A DNA stretch of 64,000 nt from Flagellimonas lutaonensis (lineage in GTDB: Bacteria; Bacteroidota; Bacteroidia; Flavobacteriales; Flavobacteriaceae), in assembly GCF_000963865.1 (NCBI RefSeq), contig NZ_CP011071.1, positions 2,530,001-2,594,000 of the forward strand. The letters are read 5' to 3'. A model generated the notes under the pieces. That model saw only the letters and a list, made by a program, of their open reading frames with translations. It was not told the DNA's origin and searched no databases. The first letter of the stretch is position 1, and each line of letters begins with the position of its first letter. The position numbers were made by a program, and so were the translations under genes. Positions 10,823 through 20,223 of this stretch are shown here, in pieces.

Positions 10823-11626
10823 ATGAGTCATGAACCCGTCAATATTATTCGAATTACCAACGAGGTCACTGAAAAACCGATCGAAAACTTATTGTACGTT
10901 GTTTGGGTTCAAGAAGAAATAAAAGGAATTGAAATTGACGGAACTTTTCATGGGAATATGGCCAGTGCCATACTCTTCTTGAATGCAAAGCATTATTGGA
11001 AAATTCTAAAGGAAGACAACACCCCTTCTCCAGGTTATATTCTATCGATGAAGCCTGCGGTTCTGAACAATCCTATGCTCAGCAAACTGCAGATCAACGA
11101 ACTTCAGCTTTTCAATTCGAAGGAAATACCAAAGATCAATTTGACGCCTGGTATTGCCAAACGTACCCAAGCGATTCTTGAAATGATCGACGAGCTGGTT
11201 GGATCTCACCTCAACCATAAAGAGGAAGCCATCATCTCACTGTTGAACACCTTTTTCGTTTATTGCGATGGCCAGTGCAACATTAAATCGGTGATTACCG
11301 AGCAAAACTCAAAAAATGCCATCGTTTACAGATTCAAAAAACTGGTAGACAAGCATTTGGCCGAATGTCATGAGGTTTCAGAATATGCCAAAATGCTCAA
11401 TATATCACCGAAATACCTGACCGAATGTGTCAGAGAGGTGTTGAACTTTACGCCAAAGGGAATCATTGCCGAGCAACTATTGATGCGCTCTAGGTACAAG
11501 CTCAAGTTCACCGACCAAAGCATCAAAGAAATCAGTTATGACCTTGGGTTTTCTTCTCCCGATTATTTCACGTATTTCTTCAAGCATCAAACCGGCATGT
11601 CGCCTTCTACCCTCAGAAAAAGCTGA
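10823..11626 (+). CDS. AraC-family transcriptional regulator
   Basis: The protein is 267 residues. The C-terminal 100 residues carry two helix-turn-helix units of the AraC/XylS type: HEVSEYAKMLNISPKYLTECVREVLNFTPKGIIAEQLLMRSRYKLKFTDQSIKEISYDLGFSS (broken here only by text), ending PDYFTYFFKHQTGMSPSTLRKS. The N-terminal 150 residues look like a small cupin-type sensing domain but are poorly conserved. No membrane segment is present. It lies directly after the isomerase-like gene and before the cupin gene, both Tat-signal proteins, so it may control this group. Confidence 0.9.
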   Translation: MSHEPVNIIRITNEVTEKPIENLLYVVWVQEEIKGIEIDGTFHGNMASAILFLNAKHYWKILKEDNTPSPGYILSMKPAVLNNPMLSKLQINELQLFNSKEIPKINLTPGIAKRTQAILEMIDELVGSHLNHKEEAIISLLNTFFVYCDGQCNIKSVITEQNSKNAIVYRFKKLVDKHLAECHEVSEYAKMLNISPKYLTECVREVLNFTPKGIIAEQLLMRSRYKLKFTDQSIKEISYDLGFSSPDYFTYFFKHQTGMSPSTLRKS

Positions 11627-11709
11627 TGGTTCTCATATTCTAGGGATATACTGCCATTTTCCATGACCCAACAATGGGTATATGAGTACCTTTTCAAAAA
11701 CTTAGAAAC

Positions 11710-12255
11710 ATGGATAGAAAGTCATTCATTAAAAAATCCAGTATAGGACTGGGGTTGGCATTGGTGCCCAATTTGGCTACGACTCAAGGTAATCGGACCA
11801 AAAAAATGGTGCCCGCCGACATGAAACCTAAAATTGTTCGCGAAGCGGAGGGCAACGTTCTCAATGTAATCGGTGACATTCAAAAGCATAAATTGGTCGG
11901 TAGCGACACCAACGGACAAATTGCCGAATGGGTGAACGATGTGAAGCCCGGTGTGAGCATACCCCCGCATGTGCACACCAAAGAAGATGAAATATTCAGG
12001 GTGCTAAAAGGTCAAGTTGAAATTATGGTGGGCGATACCACCACTGTACTAAAACCGGGAGATACCGCTTTTGCCCCCAGAGACGTAGTACATTCTTGGA
12101 AAGTTGTCGGCACCGAAAATGCAAGTATGTGCACCACTGCCTTTCCGGCGGGAATAGAAGCTATGTTCGAAGAACTGGGCAAACTTCCCTCAGGTCCTCC
12201 AAATTTTGAAAAAGTTGCCGAAATCTGCGGGCGCTATGGTATAAACTTTGTGTAG
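11710..12255 (+). CDS. Tat-signal cupin-domain protein
   Basis: The 181-residue protein starts MDRKSFIKKSSIGLGLALVPNLATTQ, a Tat-type signal peptide with Lys/Arg before the hydrophobic stretch. The mature part is a single cupin barrel. Motif 1 is PPHVHTKEDEIFRVLKGQ (two His and one Glu as metal ligands) and motif 2 is KPGDTAFAPRDVVHSWKV (the His ligand). Such proteins bind a metal and may be dioxygenases, isomerases or sensors; the reaction cannot be read here. A bidirectional hairpin terminator follows. Confidence 0.85.
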   Translation: MDRKSFIKKSSIGLGLALVPNLATTQGNRTKKMVPADMKPKIVREAEGNVLNVIGDIQKHKLVGSDTNGQIAEWVNDVKPGVSIPPHVHTKEDEIFRVLKGQVEIMVGDTTTVLKPGDTAFAPRDVVHSWKVVGTENASMCTTAFPAGIEAMFEELGKLPSGPPNFEKVAEICGRYGINFV

Positions 12256-12316
12256 CGATTTTTAACGTGATACACAGCCCATTGTTTGAGGCCAGTAAAT
12301 TTTTCCTATAAAAAAA

Positions 12317-12344
12317 GATGCCGCCCAAAAGCGGCGTCTTTTCA
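12317..12344. terminator. Bidirectional terminator between the cupin gene and icd
   Basis: GATGCCGC and GCGGCGTC pair around a CCAAAA loop. Runs of A before and T after the stem allow termination on both strands, which fits the convergent genes on each side. Confidence 0.8.
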
Positions 12345-12361
12345 TCTCAATCCCATAGCAA

Positions 12362-13876
12362 TTACTCTCCCTGACCTAAAGAAAAGCCTCTTGTACCATC
12401 GAACTCATAAAGGTTTTCGGTTTTTATGATATCAAAACCTACTTGGTACAATTTTGACTGTAGAGCCAATACATGCTCAAAACCAATGGCCTTGTATACG
12501 GGCTCTTTATGGTCTATCTCGGCATCCATGGCCACGAAACGGCAACGCCAATGATCCGTGCAGTAGGTCTCGTTGTGCCCTTTAGGATACACTTTTACAC
12601 CCCGATTGGTTATCATCTTCAGTTTAATGTTGTACACCTCGATATCTGATAGCAAGTCACCAATTTCTTGGGCATCAGAACCGGGCCAGTCGATGAACAC
12701 ATCTACACCTACCAATTCTTTTTTCTGGCTTTTTCGTTCGTACTCCATTATTTGAACAGTACCCTTGCCCTTGGCCAATTCGCTTGGCTGCAGTGTCTCT
12801 GGCATTCTTCCGAGATTGGATATTACAGCATCCGCGAACGCTTGTGTGCCCACTTTTTGCTTGCTTACCCCTTCTTGGTAAATGTCGGCGGTATGGTACC
12901 CTTCTTCCAAGGTGACCAACCATGCATTTTTGATTTTGTCAGCGATATCGCTTTTTCCAACATGTGCCAACATCATAATGGCCGCGTTGATGAGTCCAGA
13001 CGGGTTGGCAATGCCTTTTCCTGCAATATCAGGAGCGGAGCCGTGAATGGCCTCGAACATGGCCACATTTTTACCGATGTTGGCTGAACCGGCCATGCCG
13101 ACCGAACCACCTATTTCAGCAGCGATGTCTGATATAATGTCGCCATACAGATTACTGGTGACCACAACATCGTAATTCTCAGGCTTAGCGGCCAAACGAG
13201 CAGAGCCGATGTCGATGATCTGCACCTCACTTTCAATTGTGGGATACTCAGCTGCCACTTCATCGAACACACGGTGAAAAAGGCCATCGGTCAACTTCAT
13301 GATGTTGTCTTTAAGCATGCAGGTGACCTTTTTTCTGCCATACGCCTTGGCATATTCAAACGCGTAGCGAACAATACGCTCGCAACCGGGCCGGGTTATC
13401 AATTTTAAACATTGTACCACATCTTGCGTTTGCCGGTGCTCGATACCTGCATAGAGATCTTCTTCATTTTCTCGTATGATGACCACGTCCATTTCTGGAA
13501 AGTGTGTGTGCACGTAAGGGTGCAGCCCAGCCACAGGGCGAACGTTGGCGAAAAGGCCCAATGATTTTCTCAGGGTGACATTCAGGCTTTTGTAGCCTTT
13601 ACCTTGTGGGGTAGTAATGGGCGCCTTAAGAATTATCTTATTTCTACTAATGGCTTCCCATGCAGATTGTTCTATACCAGCGGTATTGCCAGACAGGTAA
13701 ACCTTTTCGCCCAACTCGATGAATTCAGGTTCAACACGGCTACCCGCAGCTTCGAGAATGCGCAATGTAGCGTCCATGATCTCCGGACCAATACCATCTC
13801 CCCTGGCCACTGCCACCTTTATCGCGATGTCAGAGTTTAGTTCTTGAACTTCTTTAATCAATGCCTTTTCACTCAT
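12362..13876 (-). CDS. icd: NADP-dependent isocitrate dehydrogenase, long form
   Basis: The 504-residue TCA-cycle enzyme oxidatively decarboxylates isocitrate to 2-oxoglutarate. The beta-decarboxylating dehydrogenase fold is clear: VARGDGIGPEIMDATLRIL at the N-terminus, LNVTLRKSLGLFANVRP (substrate arginines), IIRENEEDLYAGIEHRQT, VTCMLKDNIMKLTDG (active-site Lys), VVVTSNLYGDIISDIAAEIGG (metal Asp) and AMFEAIHGSAPDIAGKGIANPSG. About 150 extra C-terminal residues (from GKGTVQIMEYERKS) form the additional domain seen in the longer bacterial form common in Bacteroidota. The single gene is bounded by a terminator and an AT-rich upstream region. Confidence 0.93.
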   Translation of the reverse strand: MSEKALIKEVQELNSDIAIKVAVARGDGIGPEIMDATLRILEAAGSRVEPEFIELGEKVYLSGNTAGIEQSAWEAISRNKIILKAPITTPQGKGYKSLNVTLRKSLGLFANVRPVAGLHPYVHTHFPEMDVVIIRENEEDLYAGIEHRQTQDVVQCLKLITRPGCERIVRYAFEYAKAYGRKKVTCMLKDNIMKLTDGLFHRVFDEVAAEYPTIESEVQIIDIGSARLAAKPENYDVVVTSNLYGDIISDIAAEIGGSVGMAGSANIGKNVAMFEAIHGSAPDIAGKGIANPSGLINAAIMMLAHVGKSDIADKIKNAWLVTLEEGYHTADIYQEGVSKQKVGTQAFADAVISNLGRMPETLQPSELAKGKGTVQIMEYERKSQKKELVGVDVFIDWPGSDAQEIGDLLSDIEVYNIKLKMITNRGVKVYPKGHNETYCTDHWRCRFVAMDAEIDHKEPVYKAIGFEHVLALQSKLYQVGFDIIKTENLYEFDGTRGFSLGQGE

Positions 13877-14040
13877 TTTTTATTGTTTTTATGATATGTG
13901 CTTTTGCACTTAATCGTTTTCGGAGGCAAAAATGCTAAGAATGTTTTATAAATTATTATTTATTTATTTTAATAAACGAATAAATAATATTTATGGACAG
14001 GAATAAATTATGAGTGTGGCAAGAGGCTTATCATCATCGC

Positions 14041-14583
14041 TCAGCTGCCATTACTGCGTTCGAGCGCTTCTTTGATTCGGGCATTCCACCGCAGTTGAGC
14101 TTCACGGTTTCTTGAAAAATTGGTTTCCCAGTCGTAGCGGTCTTGCAGGGCTTCCAGTTCTTTAAGAGTTTCTTGGTAGATATCACGCACCTCTTGTTTT
14201 ACATTCTCAGAAAAGGTGGTGTTGCGCAGCCGCCCCCTCATTTTACGTGCAAATAACTCTGAAATATCAAAGTGTAATTGCTCGTGTCCCAAAATAAAGG
14301 TATCGCAAACCGCTGGTTTGTACCACGATTCTTCGGGGTAGAAATAGGCGTTCACCTCAAAATCAAGCTCGACTTCGTGGTGCAAGAGATTGGCCGAATA
14401 TTTGTAACTGATGCCACTGGCAGTTGTAGCGGCTGGCACGGCATCGGGGGGTACCTTCCCCCTAAAATCTGACCATTTCAATTTCTGGCCCTGTTGCCAT
14501 GGTATGGTCTCGATTATTTCTTGGGAATAACCCAGGCTTCCCATTATTGTAAACCATACGAGTATGCAGGCTATTTTTCCCAC
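14041..14583 (-). CDS. DUF922-family secreted putative metalloprotease
   Basis: The 180-residue protein has a signal peptide (MGKIACILVWFTIMGSLGYSQ) and the DUF922 layout: KLKWSDFRGKVP near the N-terminus and LGHEQLHFDISELFARKMR, an HExxH-type zinc motif in a helix. The family is annotated as predicted secreted zinc-dependent proteases; activity here is inferred. The start overlaps the end of the OsmC gene by 13 bp (14571-14583), and together with the LysM and guaA genes it forms a four-gene minus-strand run with overlapping ends, indicating one transcript. Confidence 0.8.
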   Translation of the reverse strand: MGKIACILVWFTIMGSLGYSQEIIETIPWQQGQKLKWSDFRGKVPPDAVPAATTASGISYKYSANLLHHEVELDFEVNAYFYPEESWYKPAVCDTFILGHEQLHFDISELFARKMRGRLRNTTFSENVKQEVRDIYQETLKELEALQDRYDWETNFSRNREAQLRWNARIKEALERSNGS

Positions 14584-14975
14584 CGAAACTTGATTACCTT
14601 TTCAATATCGGGATGCAAACTATAGTGTACGGGGCACGTATTGGCCGTACGCTCCAAAATCTTTCGGTTTTTCTCAGAAACATCGGCGGGCAGTTCTATC
14701 GAGACCTCAATCTTGGAAATTCTTCTTGGGTCTGAAGCCATGTGCTTGGTTACTTCTGCAGTGGCCCCTTTTATGTCTACGCCCAGATCGCGGGCCTTGA
14801 TGCCCATCACGGTCAGCATACAACTGGCCAGCCCCGTGGCAACAGTATCGGTTGGCGAAAAAGCCTGGCCAAGCCCGTTGTTATCGATTGGCGCATCGGT
14901 ATTGAACGTATCGCCAGAGCGCAGGTGCTCACAGGTGGTTCTCAGCTCGCCATGATATGTTACTTTAGAGGTCAT
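14571..14975 (-). CDS. OsmC-family peroxiredoxin-like protein
   Basis: The 134-residue protein belongs to the OsmC/Ohr superfamily, which reduces organic hydroperoxides with a cysteine pair. The first cysteine is in TDTVATGLASCMLTVMGIKA and the second in RTANTCPVHYSLHPD, both at family positions. GQAFSPTD precedes the first. It shares a 4-bp overlap with the LysM gene upstream and a 13-bp overlap with the DUF922 gene downstream, which suggests translational coupling within the guaA operon. Confidence 0.9.
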   Translation of the reverse strand: MTSKVTYHGELRTTCEHLRSGDTFNTDAPIDNNGLGQAFSPTDTVATGLASCMLTVMGIKARDLGVDIKGATAEVTKHMASDPRRISKIEVSIELPADVSEKNRKILERTANTCPVHYSLHPDIEKVIKFRWEK

Positions 14976-17119
14976 TCTGGCTTAATTTCCTTGATGTACA
15001 AATCCTCATATCGCAAAAGATAGGTTCCTTGGTTATAAAAACCAGAAGACCGATCCTCGATATAGTTGAAGCGGTTGCCGCAATATTCCGTAAGGCCGGT
15101 AATCCTAGAGGTCTCGTACAGATTCTTCTTATGTGCCAATTTCAAGAGTAGGTCGAACGACAGGTCAAACCCGCGTATGGCATACCGGTCGGGCAAAAAA
15201 CCTAATTTATTATAATAGGCCTTGGTAAAACCGTTGTTTCCGGTATCCTTATACGCGGAAGGGAAGGTAAAACTAAGGTTTGAGAGATGTGAGCTTGAGA
15301 TAACATCATTCTCAAAGGCTGCATTATAATTGGTGGTAAACATCTTAACGACAATCTTGTCGCCCTCTTCGGTCCCTTGGTTCGAGGCGTTCAAAATGGA
15401 GGTGACCCCAGCGGCAAAATTCGGTTCTTTCGTCTCAACAAAGACCCAGTTCTCTTCGGTTTCTGAAAGCATTGCCTGAAAGTCAACCAAATGCAATGAA
15501 CCGTCTTCGCTCATTTTTGCCACCCGTGCGGAGGGGAATACGGCCAAAATAGAATCTTTCGCTGCTTGGCCATATTGGTCGGCGATAATGATGATATTTT
15601 CATTTTTTCGTTTCTTGGCTACATAGTCAAGTATGCGTTTTCGCAACAATTCATCACTCGGTATCGAGAAAAAAACATTGTTCAGGCTCAGTTCATTCTT
15701 TGCGGCATAGGGCGCTACCACGGGCACCCCATACTGTGAGGCCTGCACCGCCACTTCTCCCAATAAGTCGGGCCCTACAGGACCTACGATGGCATCGACC
15801 TCGTGCAAAGGTTCTTGGTGTAATAGTTTTTTTACGGTTTGAAGGTTTAATTCTGTATCTAGAAATTCCACATCGACCGAAACCCCAAGTTTCTTGATCG
15901 AGTCAAGTGCCACCAATGCACCGGTATAAAGGCCCATCGCGTATTTTAAATCATTCCGGGACTTAATCTGGGCTTCGGTCTTTTCTCGATTCTCGAAATT
16001 GATTCGATCTAATCTAAAAGGCAGTAAATACAGCATTTTTAGCCGTAAGGTCACATCTATGCTGTCGATCAGGTTTACCTTATCCAGAACCAAAGAATTT
16101 TTAACTTCAAGCTCATCGGACTTGGTCTTTGGCAATTTCAGAACCATGCCTGCCTTCAAACCGTTTTCCAGTTCAGGGTTCAGGTCAAAAAGGGAGTCTC
16201 TAGAAATCTTGAGGTTTCGGGTAAGGCTGAAAACAGTCTGTTTGGGCTTTACTTCATAAAAAATGTAGTTGTCGGTATTGACCTGTTCATGTTTGGGTTT
16301 TCGTTTCGGAAGTCGCAATACCATGCCTTCTTTCAGGCCATTCTGCTCAACGATCTCTGGATTTAACTTTATGATGGAATCTGTTGAAATATCATATTCT
16401 TGACTGACCCTGAAAAGCCCGATCGATTTAGGAACGGTATACGATTCGAACAGTTCTACCTCTTGCTCCCCTAAGCTATCCCCTTTGGGTCGGGGCAGCT
16501 TGAGTTCTTGTCCAACGGCCAGATAACTTGTATTTTTTGGCAGATCAGGGTTTAGAACCTCAAGGCTATCGACCGTGATGCCGTATTTGTGTGCGATGCT
16601 CCAACGGGTTTCCTTAGGTTGCACCTTGTAAATCTCAAAATCGAGCTTGGCTTCCTCTTCTTGTGGCTCAGGATATTGCGGCACCTGCAGTACCATGCCC
16701 TTTTTCAACGGCTCTGAGTAGAGTTCTTTGTTATATTTCTTTAGCTGTTCTTCTGTGATCTGGTACCGTTGGGTTATGCTAAAGATGGTCTCTTTTCGGC
16801 GAACGCGATGGCGGGTAAAGCCGGTAGGCTCTATTTGCGCCGGCCCTTCTTGCTGTTCAACATTGGGGTCTGTGGGTCGCGGCGTGCCTTCCAACGGAAT
16901 CACCAACAACATGTTTGCCTTTACATCTTGTGCACTTTTGACCTCTTTGTTGAGCCTTAAAATGGTATAGGGCGTTACGCGATATTGCTTCGCTATGCTT
17001 TGTAGGGTCTCCCCCTCTTTGACCTGGTGTGTGGTATAGCGTTGCTGGGCTGTGGCCTTGCAAGCGGCCATCAACACCACGATCAACAGCAAAAATGTTC
17101 TAAAAATCAATTTTTTCAT
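14972..17119 (-). CDS. LysM-repeat protein with a periplasmic-binding-protein-like C-terminus
   Basis: The 715-residue exported protein starts at [10 protein letters not shown], giving an ATGA overlap with the guaA stop; an ATG two codons earlier is possible. The signal peptide ends near [12 protein letters not shown], a possible lipobox. LysM repeats follow: [30 protein letters not shown], then [57 protein letters not shown] and [19 protein letters not shown]. The last ~330 residues resemble a type I periplasmic binding protein ([49 protein letters not shown]). It probably binds peptidoglycan, and the binding-protein part may be structural or regulatory. The same architecture next to guaA is familiar from flavobacteria. 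Confidence 0.85.
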   Translation of the reverse strand: MKKLIFRTFLLLIVVLMAACKATAQQRYTTHQVKEGETLQSIAKQYRVTPYTILRLNKEVKSAQDVKANMLLVIPLEGTPRPTDPNVEQQEGPAQIEPTGFTRHRVRRKETIFSITQRYQITEEQLKKYNKELYSEPLKKGMVLQVPQYPEPQEEEAKLDFEIYKVQPKETRWSIAHKYGITVDSLEVLNPDLPKNTSYLAVGQELKLPRPKGDSLGEQEVELFESYTVPKSIGLFRVSQEYDISTDSIIKLNPEIVEQNGLKEGMVLRLPKRKPKHEQVNTDNYIFYEVKPKQTVFSLTRNLKISRDSLFDLNPELENGLKAGMVLKLPKTKSDELEVKNSLVLDKVNLIDSIDVTLRLKMLYLLPFRLDRINFENREKTEAQIKSRNDLKYAMGLYTGALVALDSIKKLGVSVDVEFLDTELNLQTVKKLLHQEPLHEVDAIVGPVGPDLLGEVAVQASQYGVPVVAPYAAKNELSLNNVFFSIPSDELLRKRILDYVAKKRKNENIIIIADQYGQAAKDSILAVFPSARVAKMSEDGSLHLVDFQAMLSETEENWVFVETKEPNFAAGVTSILNASNQGTEEGDKIVVKMFTTNYNAAFENDVISSSHLSNLSFTFPSAYKDTGNNGFTKAYYNKLGFLPDRYAIRGFDLSFDLLLKLAHKKNLYETSRITGLTEYCGNRFNYIEDRSSGFYNQGTYLLRYEDLYIKEIKPE

Positions 17120-18648
17120 TCCCATTCAATAGTCGCTGGCGGTTTTGAACTAATGTCATACACTACTCTATTAACGCCTTTGACCCTATTTATTATTTCA
17201 TTGGACGTTTTTTGCAAGAATTCGTACGGTAAATTTACCCAATCTGCCGTCATTCCGTCGGTACTTTCCACCGCACGCAGTGCCACGCACTTTTCATAGG
17301 TGCGTTCATCGCCCATAACGCCTACACTCTGTACCGGCAAGAGCATGGCGCCTGCTTGCCAAACCTTATCGTAGAGGCCCCATTTTTTGAGTCCTTCGAT
17401 GAAAATGGCGTCCACTTCTTGTAATATAGACACTTTTTCGGCGGTAATGTCACCCAAAATACGAATTCCCAATCCGGGACCGGGAAATGGATGCCGCCCT
17501 AAAATGGCTTCGGGCATGCCGATACTGCGCCCCACCCTGCGCACCTCATCTTTGAACAATAAATGCAGTGGTTCTACCACTTTCAATTTCATAAAATCGG
17601 GCAGTCCCCCGACATTGTGATGGCTCTTTATGGTCGCCGAGGGCCCTCCACTGGCCGATACCGATTCAATACGGTCGGGGTAAATGGTACCTTGCGCCAA
17701 CCATTTTGCATTCTCTACCTGGTGTGCCTCATCATCGAACACCTCTATGAACACCCGGCCGATGATCTTGCGTTTTTTCTCGGGATCCGCCTCCCCCTTT
17801 AAGGCATCCAAAAAACGTGCCGAAGCATCAACACCCTTTACATTGAGGCCCATACCCTTGTACTGCTCGAGTACATCGTGGAATTCGTTCTTGCGCAACA
17901 GGCCATTGTTCACGAATATGCAGTGCAATTGGCTGCCAATGGCACGGTGCAACAGCATGGCGGCTACACTTGAATCGACACCGCCCGAAAGGCCCAATAT
18001 GACCTTATCGCTTCCAATTTTTTGCTTCAGCTCGGCCACACTGGTCTCTACAAAGGCATCGGGGGTCCAATCTTGCTTCAATCCGGCGATCTTGACCAGA
18101 AAGTTTTCGAGTAGTTTCTTGCCCTCTGTGGTATGGTACACCTCAGGGTGAAACTGGATCCCGTAAGTGGTTTCCCCCTTCAATTTAAAGGCAGCGTTTT
18201 CAACATCTTCGGTACTCGCCAGGCGCACGGCCCCTTTGGGTAGTTCTTTGATGGTATCGCTATGGCTCATCCATACTTGGCTTCCTTCCGGGATACCGGA
18301 AAGAAAACCATCATCCGATTTGATGCCCGCCAAGTGGGCCCGGCCATACTCACGGGTGGCAGAAGGCGCCACATTGCCTCCATGAAAGTGAGCCAAATAT
18401 TGTGCCCCATAGCAGATGCCCAGCAACGGTTTTTTTCCTTTTATCTGCGACAGGTCGGGATGCGGGGCATCCTCTGCCCTCACCGAAAAGGGTGAGCCAG
18501 AAAGAATTACCGCCTGAAAGGCAGACAGATCTTCCGGCAGTTTGTTATAGGGTTTTATCTCAGAATATATGTTCAGTTCGCGTACACGCCTTGCGATCAG
18601 CTGGGTGTACTGCGAACCAAAATCGAGGATCAGTACTTGGTTTTGCAT
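17116..18648 (-). CDS. guaA: GMP synthase (glutamine-hydrolysing)
   Basis: The 510-residue enzyme amidates XMP to GMP. The start is [16 protein letters not shown]; five upstream residues in the longer frame do not belong. The N-terminal glutamine amidotransferase has [18 protein letters not shown] with the nucleophile Cys and [10 protein letters not shown] with the His-Glu pair. The ATP pyrophosphatase domain has the PP-loop [19 protein letters not shown] and the C-terminal dimerization part ends in [15 protein letters not shown], the canonical GuaA tail. It is the first gene of the guaA-LysM-OsmC-DUF922 run and diverges from the SIMPL gene. Confidence 0.98.
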   Translation of the reverse strand: MQNQVLILDFGSQYTQLIARRVRELNIYSEIKPYNKLPEDLSAFQAVILSGSPFSVRAEDAPHPDLSQIKGKKPLLGICYGAQYLAHFHGGNVAPSATREYGRAHLAGIKSDDGFLSGIPEGSQVWMSHSDTIKELPKGAVRLASTEDVENAAFKLKGETTYGIQFHPEVYHTTEGKKLLENFLVKIAGLKQDWTPDAFVETSVAELKQKIGSDKVILGLSGGVDSSVAAMLLHRAIGSQLHCIFVNNGLLRKNEFHDVLEQYKGMGLNVKGVDASARFLDALKGEADPEKKRKIIGRVFIEVFDDEAHQVENAKWLAQGTIYPDRIESVSASGGPSATIKSHHNVGGLPDFMKLKVVEPLHLLFKDEVRRVGRSIGMPEAILGRHPFPGPGLGIRILGDITAEKVSILQEVDAIFIEGLKKWGLYDKVWQAGAMLLPVQSVGVMGDERTYEKCVALRAVESTDGMTADWVNLPYEFLQKTSNEIINRVKGVNRVVYDISSKPPATIEWE

Positions 18649-18673
18649 GGGCAAAAATAGCAATTTGCTTGGG

Positions 18674-18702
18674 TTGCCGAAACATCTTTTTGGGTATATT
18701 TA
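18674..18702 (+). promoter_or_regulatory. Candidate flavobacterial promoter for the SIMPL gene
   Basis: TTG at 18674-18676 and TATATTTA at 18695-18702 are separated by 18 bp and resemble the Bacteroidota -33 TTG and -7 TAnnTTTG elements, with the last G replaced. The start codon is 24 bp downstream. Confidence 0.35.
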
Positions 18703-18725
18703 TCGTACATACAATAAACCACTTT

Positions 18726-19451
18726 ATGAAGCACCTCACGGCCATTATTTTTAGTCTTGCCATTGTCATCGCGGCCTTTTTTCTGGGCAGTGCGTACGTT
18801 AAAAGGGCCAATCCGCCGCAAGTTATCTCGGTCACCGGGCTCGGCAATGAAAACTTTACTTCTGACCTGATTGTTTGGGAAGGAAGATTTTCATCATTCA
18901 GCCCCGTACTCACATCGGCCTTCGACCGTTTGAACGAACAAAAGGAAATTGTTCGTGAATACCTTATTTCAAAGGGTATCGACGAGAAGAACATTATCTT
19001 CAACTCGGTACAGACCATTGAACAACGGGACTACAGGTACGAAAACGGCAACTATGTGGGAAGTACCTTTAGAGGATACGAGCTATCGCAATCGGTACAA
19101 ATCGAATCGACCGATGTTTCAAAGATAGAACAGGTGGCGCGTGAGATAACGGAGCTATTGAACAAAGGGGTGCAATTTAATTCTTCTCCTCCCAGGTATT
19201 ACTACACCAAGTTGGCCGATTTAAAAATAGAAATGATCTCAAAAGCCACCGAAGATGCCCGTATTCGGGCAGAGAAAATAGCCGAAAATGCCGGTGGAAA
19301 ACTGGGCGACCTTATTTCGGCACGAATGGGCGTATTTCAAATTACGGGGCAAAACTCTGGTGAAGACTATAGTTGGGGCGGTGCTTACAACACCTCATCA
19401 AAGAATAAGACGGCCTCTATAACCATGCGGTTGGAATATAAAGTGGAGTAG
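18726..19451 (+). CDS. SIMPL-domain (DUF541) exported protein
   Basis: The 241-residue protein begins MKHLTAIIFSLAIVIAAFFLGSAYVK, an N-terminal membrane anchor or signal. The long upstream extension of the reading frame runs antisense to guaA and is rejected. The rest is a SIMPL domain: ISVTGLGNENFTSDLIVWEGRFS at its start, KGIDEKNIIFNSVQTIEQRDYRYENG in the middle, and ATEDARIRAEKIAENAGGKLGDLISARMG near the end, where the helix of Ala/Arg residues is diagnostic. Family members form periplasmic or surface oligomers of unclear function; some relate to oxidative stress. It stands alone between guaA (divergent) and the HAD gene. Confidence 0.88.
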   Translation: MKHLTAIIFSLAIVIAAFFLGSAYVKRANPPQVISVTGLGNENFTSDLIVWEGRFSSFSPVLTSAFDRLNEQKEIVREYLISKGIDEKNIIFNSVQTIEQRDYRYENGNYVGSTFRGYELSQSVQIESTDVSKIEQVAREITELLNKGVQFNSSPPRYYYTKLADLKIEMISKATEDARIRAEKIAENAGGKLGDLISARMGVFQITGQNSGEDYSWGGAYNTSSKNKTASITMRLEYKVE

Positions 19452-19504
19452 CTTTTTTCTGACCGAATTTTATCTTTTCTTTGCCAGCTCAAACCAATCG
19501 AACA

Positions 19505-20167
19505 ATGATCAAGGGATTCATCTTTGATTTAGACGGCGTCATTACCGATAGCGCCGAACAACATTACCTGGCCTGGAAACGTCTTTCCGATGAAATGGGC
19601 TGGCAATTTGACCGTAAGATCAACGAACGGCTCAGGGGTATTTCTCGAATGGCCTCCTTAAAGATCATCACAGACCATAATAATATACAGGCCGATGAGG
19701 ACACCATGCAGCAATGGGCGACCCAAAAAAACGACTATTATGTTGCTGCCTTGGATGATGTGGGCCCCGATGACTTTTTGCCCGGTGCCAAAGAACTGCT
19801 GACCCACATCAAGCGCGAAGGGTTCAAAGTGGCCTTGGGCAGCTCAAGTAAGAATGCCAATAAGGTGCTGCAGCAGCTAAAAGCCACGCATTTTTTCGAT
19901 GCTGTGGCCGACGGACATAGCGTAAAAAACAGTAAACCGGCCCCCGACATTTTTTTACACGCCGCAAAAGCCTTGGAGGTCAAACCCAACCAATGCTTGG
20001 TTTTTGAAGATGCCAAAAGCGGCATCGATGCGGCAAAGGCAGGTGGTTTTTACACGGTGGGCATTGGCCCCAACGAACGCGTTGGGCACGCCGATGTACG
20101 ATTTGATTCTATGAAAGAGGCCACCCTGTTTGAGGTCAAGTCACATTTTAAGGAACTGTTCAGCTAA
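19505..20167 (+). CDS. HAD phosphatase/mutase, beta-phosphoglucomutase-like
   Basis: The 220-residue HAD hydrolase starts at MIKGFIFDLDGVITDS; 8 residues before it in the longer frame are not family-like. Motif I is FDLDGVITD (nucleophile Asp and acid/base Asp), the cap follows with HYLAWKRLSDEMGWQFDRKINERLRGISR, motif II is LGSSSKNANKVL, motif III is the Lys in KNSKPAPDIFL, and motif IV is VFEDAKSGIDAAKAGGF. The HYLAWK and ERLRGISR cap residues match beta-phosphoglucomutases, which interconvert beta-glucose 1- and 6-phosphate in maltose or trehalose breakdown. No maltose-phosphorylase neighbour is visible, so specificity is inferred. Confidence 0.85.
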   Translation: MIKGFIFDLDGVITDSAEQHYLAWKRLSDEMGWQFDRKINERLRGISRMASLKIITDHNNIQADEDTMQQWATQKNDYYVAALDDVGPDDFLPGAKELLTHIKREGFKVALGSSSKNANKVLQQLKATHFFDAVADGHSVKNSKPAPDIFLHAAKALEVKPNQCLVFEDAKSGIDAAKAGGFYTVGIGPNERVGHADVRFDSMKEATLFEVKSHFKELFS

Positions 20168-20185
20168 TCGTTTCTTTTTAAATGA

Positions 20186-20220
20186 TCGGTTTTATGTATA
20201 TTTTCAATACATAAAACCGA
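20186..20220. promoter_or_regulatory. Perfect 14-bp inverted repeat just before the TPR-HTH gene start
   Basis: TCGGTTTTATGTAT (20186-20199) and ATACATAAAACCGA (20207-20220) are perfect complements around a 7-base loop and end 3 bp before the ATG at 20224. There is no T tract, so a terminator for the upstream gene is less likely than an operator or a 5' hairpin that controls translation. Confidence 0.5.
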
Positions 20221-20223
20221 ACC

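Noticed and set aside
18402-18725. N-terminal extension of the SIMPL protein
   Set aside because: Runs antisense through guaA; a clear signal-anchor starts at the ATG at 18726.
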